The position numbers were made by a program, and so were the translations under genes. A stretch of 5,423 nt of DNA from Bacillota bacterium (GTDB taxonomy: Bacteria > Bacillota_A > Clostridia > Acetivibrionales > DUMB01). The stretch spans positions 1-5,423 of the forward strand of contig JAMOAC010000114.1 of NCBI GenBank assembly GCA_023621975.1, given 5' to 3'. Positions 4,973 through 5,423 of the stretch are shown in pieces. Each line of letters starts with the position of its first letter. The stretch's first letter is position 1. Below the pieces are notes generated by a model. It had not been told where the DNA came from, made no database searches, and saw only the letters and a list, made by a program, of their open reading frames with translations.

Positions 4973-5423
4973 AAGTACGAAAGACTACTTTAAGAAGCTG
5001 AAAGAAAAAATATTGAAGTTGTATATTTGCCACTTAAAGGGACCACTTAAAGGGAAAATTAAAGGCCTTTACTATGACGGTGTAATAGCTATAAATAATA
5101 GCATTTCCACCATAACTGAAAAAACATGCGTACTAACAGAGGAACTCGGTCATTACTACACTTCATGTGGAAATATTCTCGATACCTCCTATACAAATAA
5201 TCGCAAGCAGGAAGTCAAAGCTCGACGTTGAGCTGTAAAGCGTCTTGTGACGTTGGGGAAAAAATTAAAGCCCATAAAGCAGGTTGCAGGAATCCATACG
5301 AAGTAGCCAAATATATAGGGGTAATTGAAGAATTTTTATTAAGGCTTTTGGAACCTACAACGCAATGTATGGCAAATATAAAAAAAGCGGGAATTACATA
5401 ATCTGTTCTGGTTCGCCTGGAGT
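4973..5423 (+). pseudogene. ImmA/IrrE-family metallopeptidase, heavily decayed, partial at window end
   Basis: The remnant of a clostridial ImmA/IrrE-type peptidase, a family that cleaves XRE-type repressors such as ImmR. The core is clear: K-G-L-Y-Y-D-G-V-I-A-I-N, T-E-K-T-C-V-L-T-E-E-L-G-H-Y-Y-T-S (the zinc site in its E-E-L-G-H form) and N-R-K-Q-E. Lesions in order are: no start codon where one is expected (AAG 4973, five nt after GTGAGG); TAA at 4991-4993; a 13-bp tandem duplication at 5030-5055 that shifts the frame; TGA at 5229-5231 where homologues have Trp; a one-base loss in the G/A run 5255-5264; another near 5353-5355. After each repair the family sequence resumes (A-H-K-A-G-C-R-N-P-Y-E-V-A, then Y-N-A-M-Y-G-K-Y). 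An 89-residue frame beginning at GTG 4962 is an artefact of the duplication: its first 27 residues are out of the true frame. It follows the exonuclease stop by about 20 nt. Confidence 0.85.
5030..5055 (+). repeat. 13-bp perfect tandem duplication inside the immA remnant
   Basis: CCACTTAAAGGGA occurs twice back to back (5030-5042, 5043-5055). Each copy reads P-L-K-G in a different frame. Removing one copy joins upstream I-E-V-V-Y-L to P-L-K-G-K-I-K-G-L-Y as in the family, so it is a frame-breaking duplication. Confidence 0.9.

Overview
The window is AT-rich, with strong AAGGAGG-type ribosome binding sites. It carries a stalk-domain (Cu_amine_oxidN1) exported protein, small XRE regulators, an ImmA/IrrE-type peptidase and a free-standing heavy-metal-associated (HMA) protein. 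Together these point to a low-GC Firmicute, most likely a clostridial or Peptococcaceae-like anaerobe. The lineage is inferred from gene content and style only.

Layout. Positions 1-520 hold a CopZ-like metallochaperone gene (157-384, +) preceded by an AT-rich repeat tract. Its tail runs into four imperfect 18-bp repeats and a strong terminator. Positions 520-720 are non-coding, with a 68-bp nested inverted repeat and a strong hairpin between convergent genes. An exported stalk-domain/DUF4352-like protein lies on the minus strand (784-1536) and has a recognisable promoter. Positions 1537-1940 are non-coding with several hairpins. From 1941 to 3265 the minus strand carries a damaged run: a uracil-DNA-glycosylase-like gene broken by a 2-nt slip, a small unrecognised ORF, and a frameshifted XRE regulator. 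From 3354 to the end the plus strand carries an operon-like run: a good promoter with dyads in it, an XRE repressor that seems to start at ATA, an intact membrane-anchored DEDDh exonuclease with a C-terminal TPR-like domain, and a heavily decayed ImmA/IrrE-type peptidase gene that leaves the window.

How the genes relate. Two divergent XRE regulators around a shared control region, with an ImmA-type peptidase gene nearby, resemble the regulatory core of a prophage, ICE or genomic island. In known ImmR/ImmA pairs the peptidase cleaves the XRE repressor. Here the exonuclease sits between regulator and peptidase gene, is intact and is predicted to be membrane-tethered, while most of its neighbours are broken. 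It is the best candidate for an undescribed function such as defence, DNA-uptake control or element maintenance; that role is inference. The first 1.5 kb looks like ordinary chromosome and the last 3.5 kb like a decaying accessory island.
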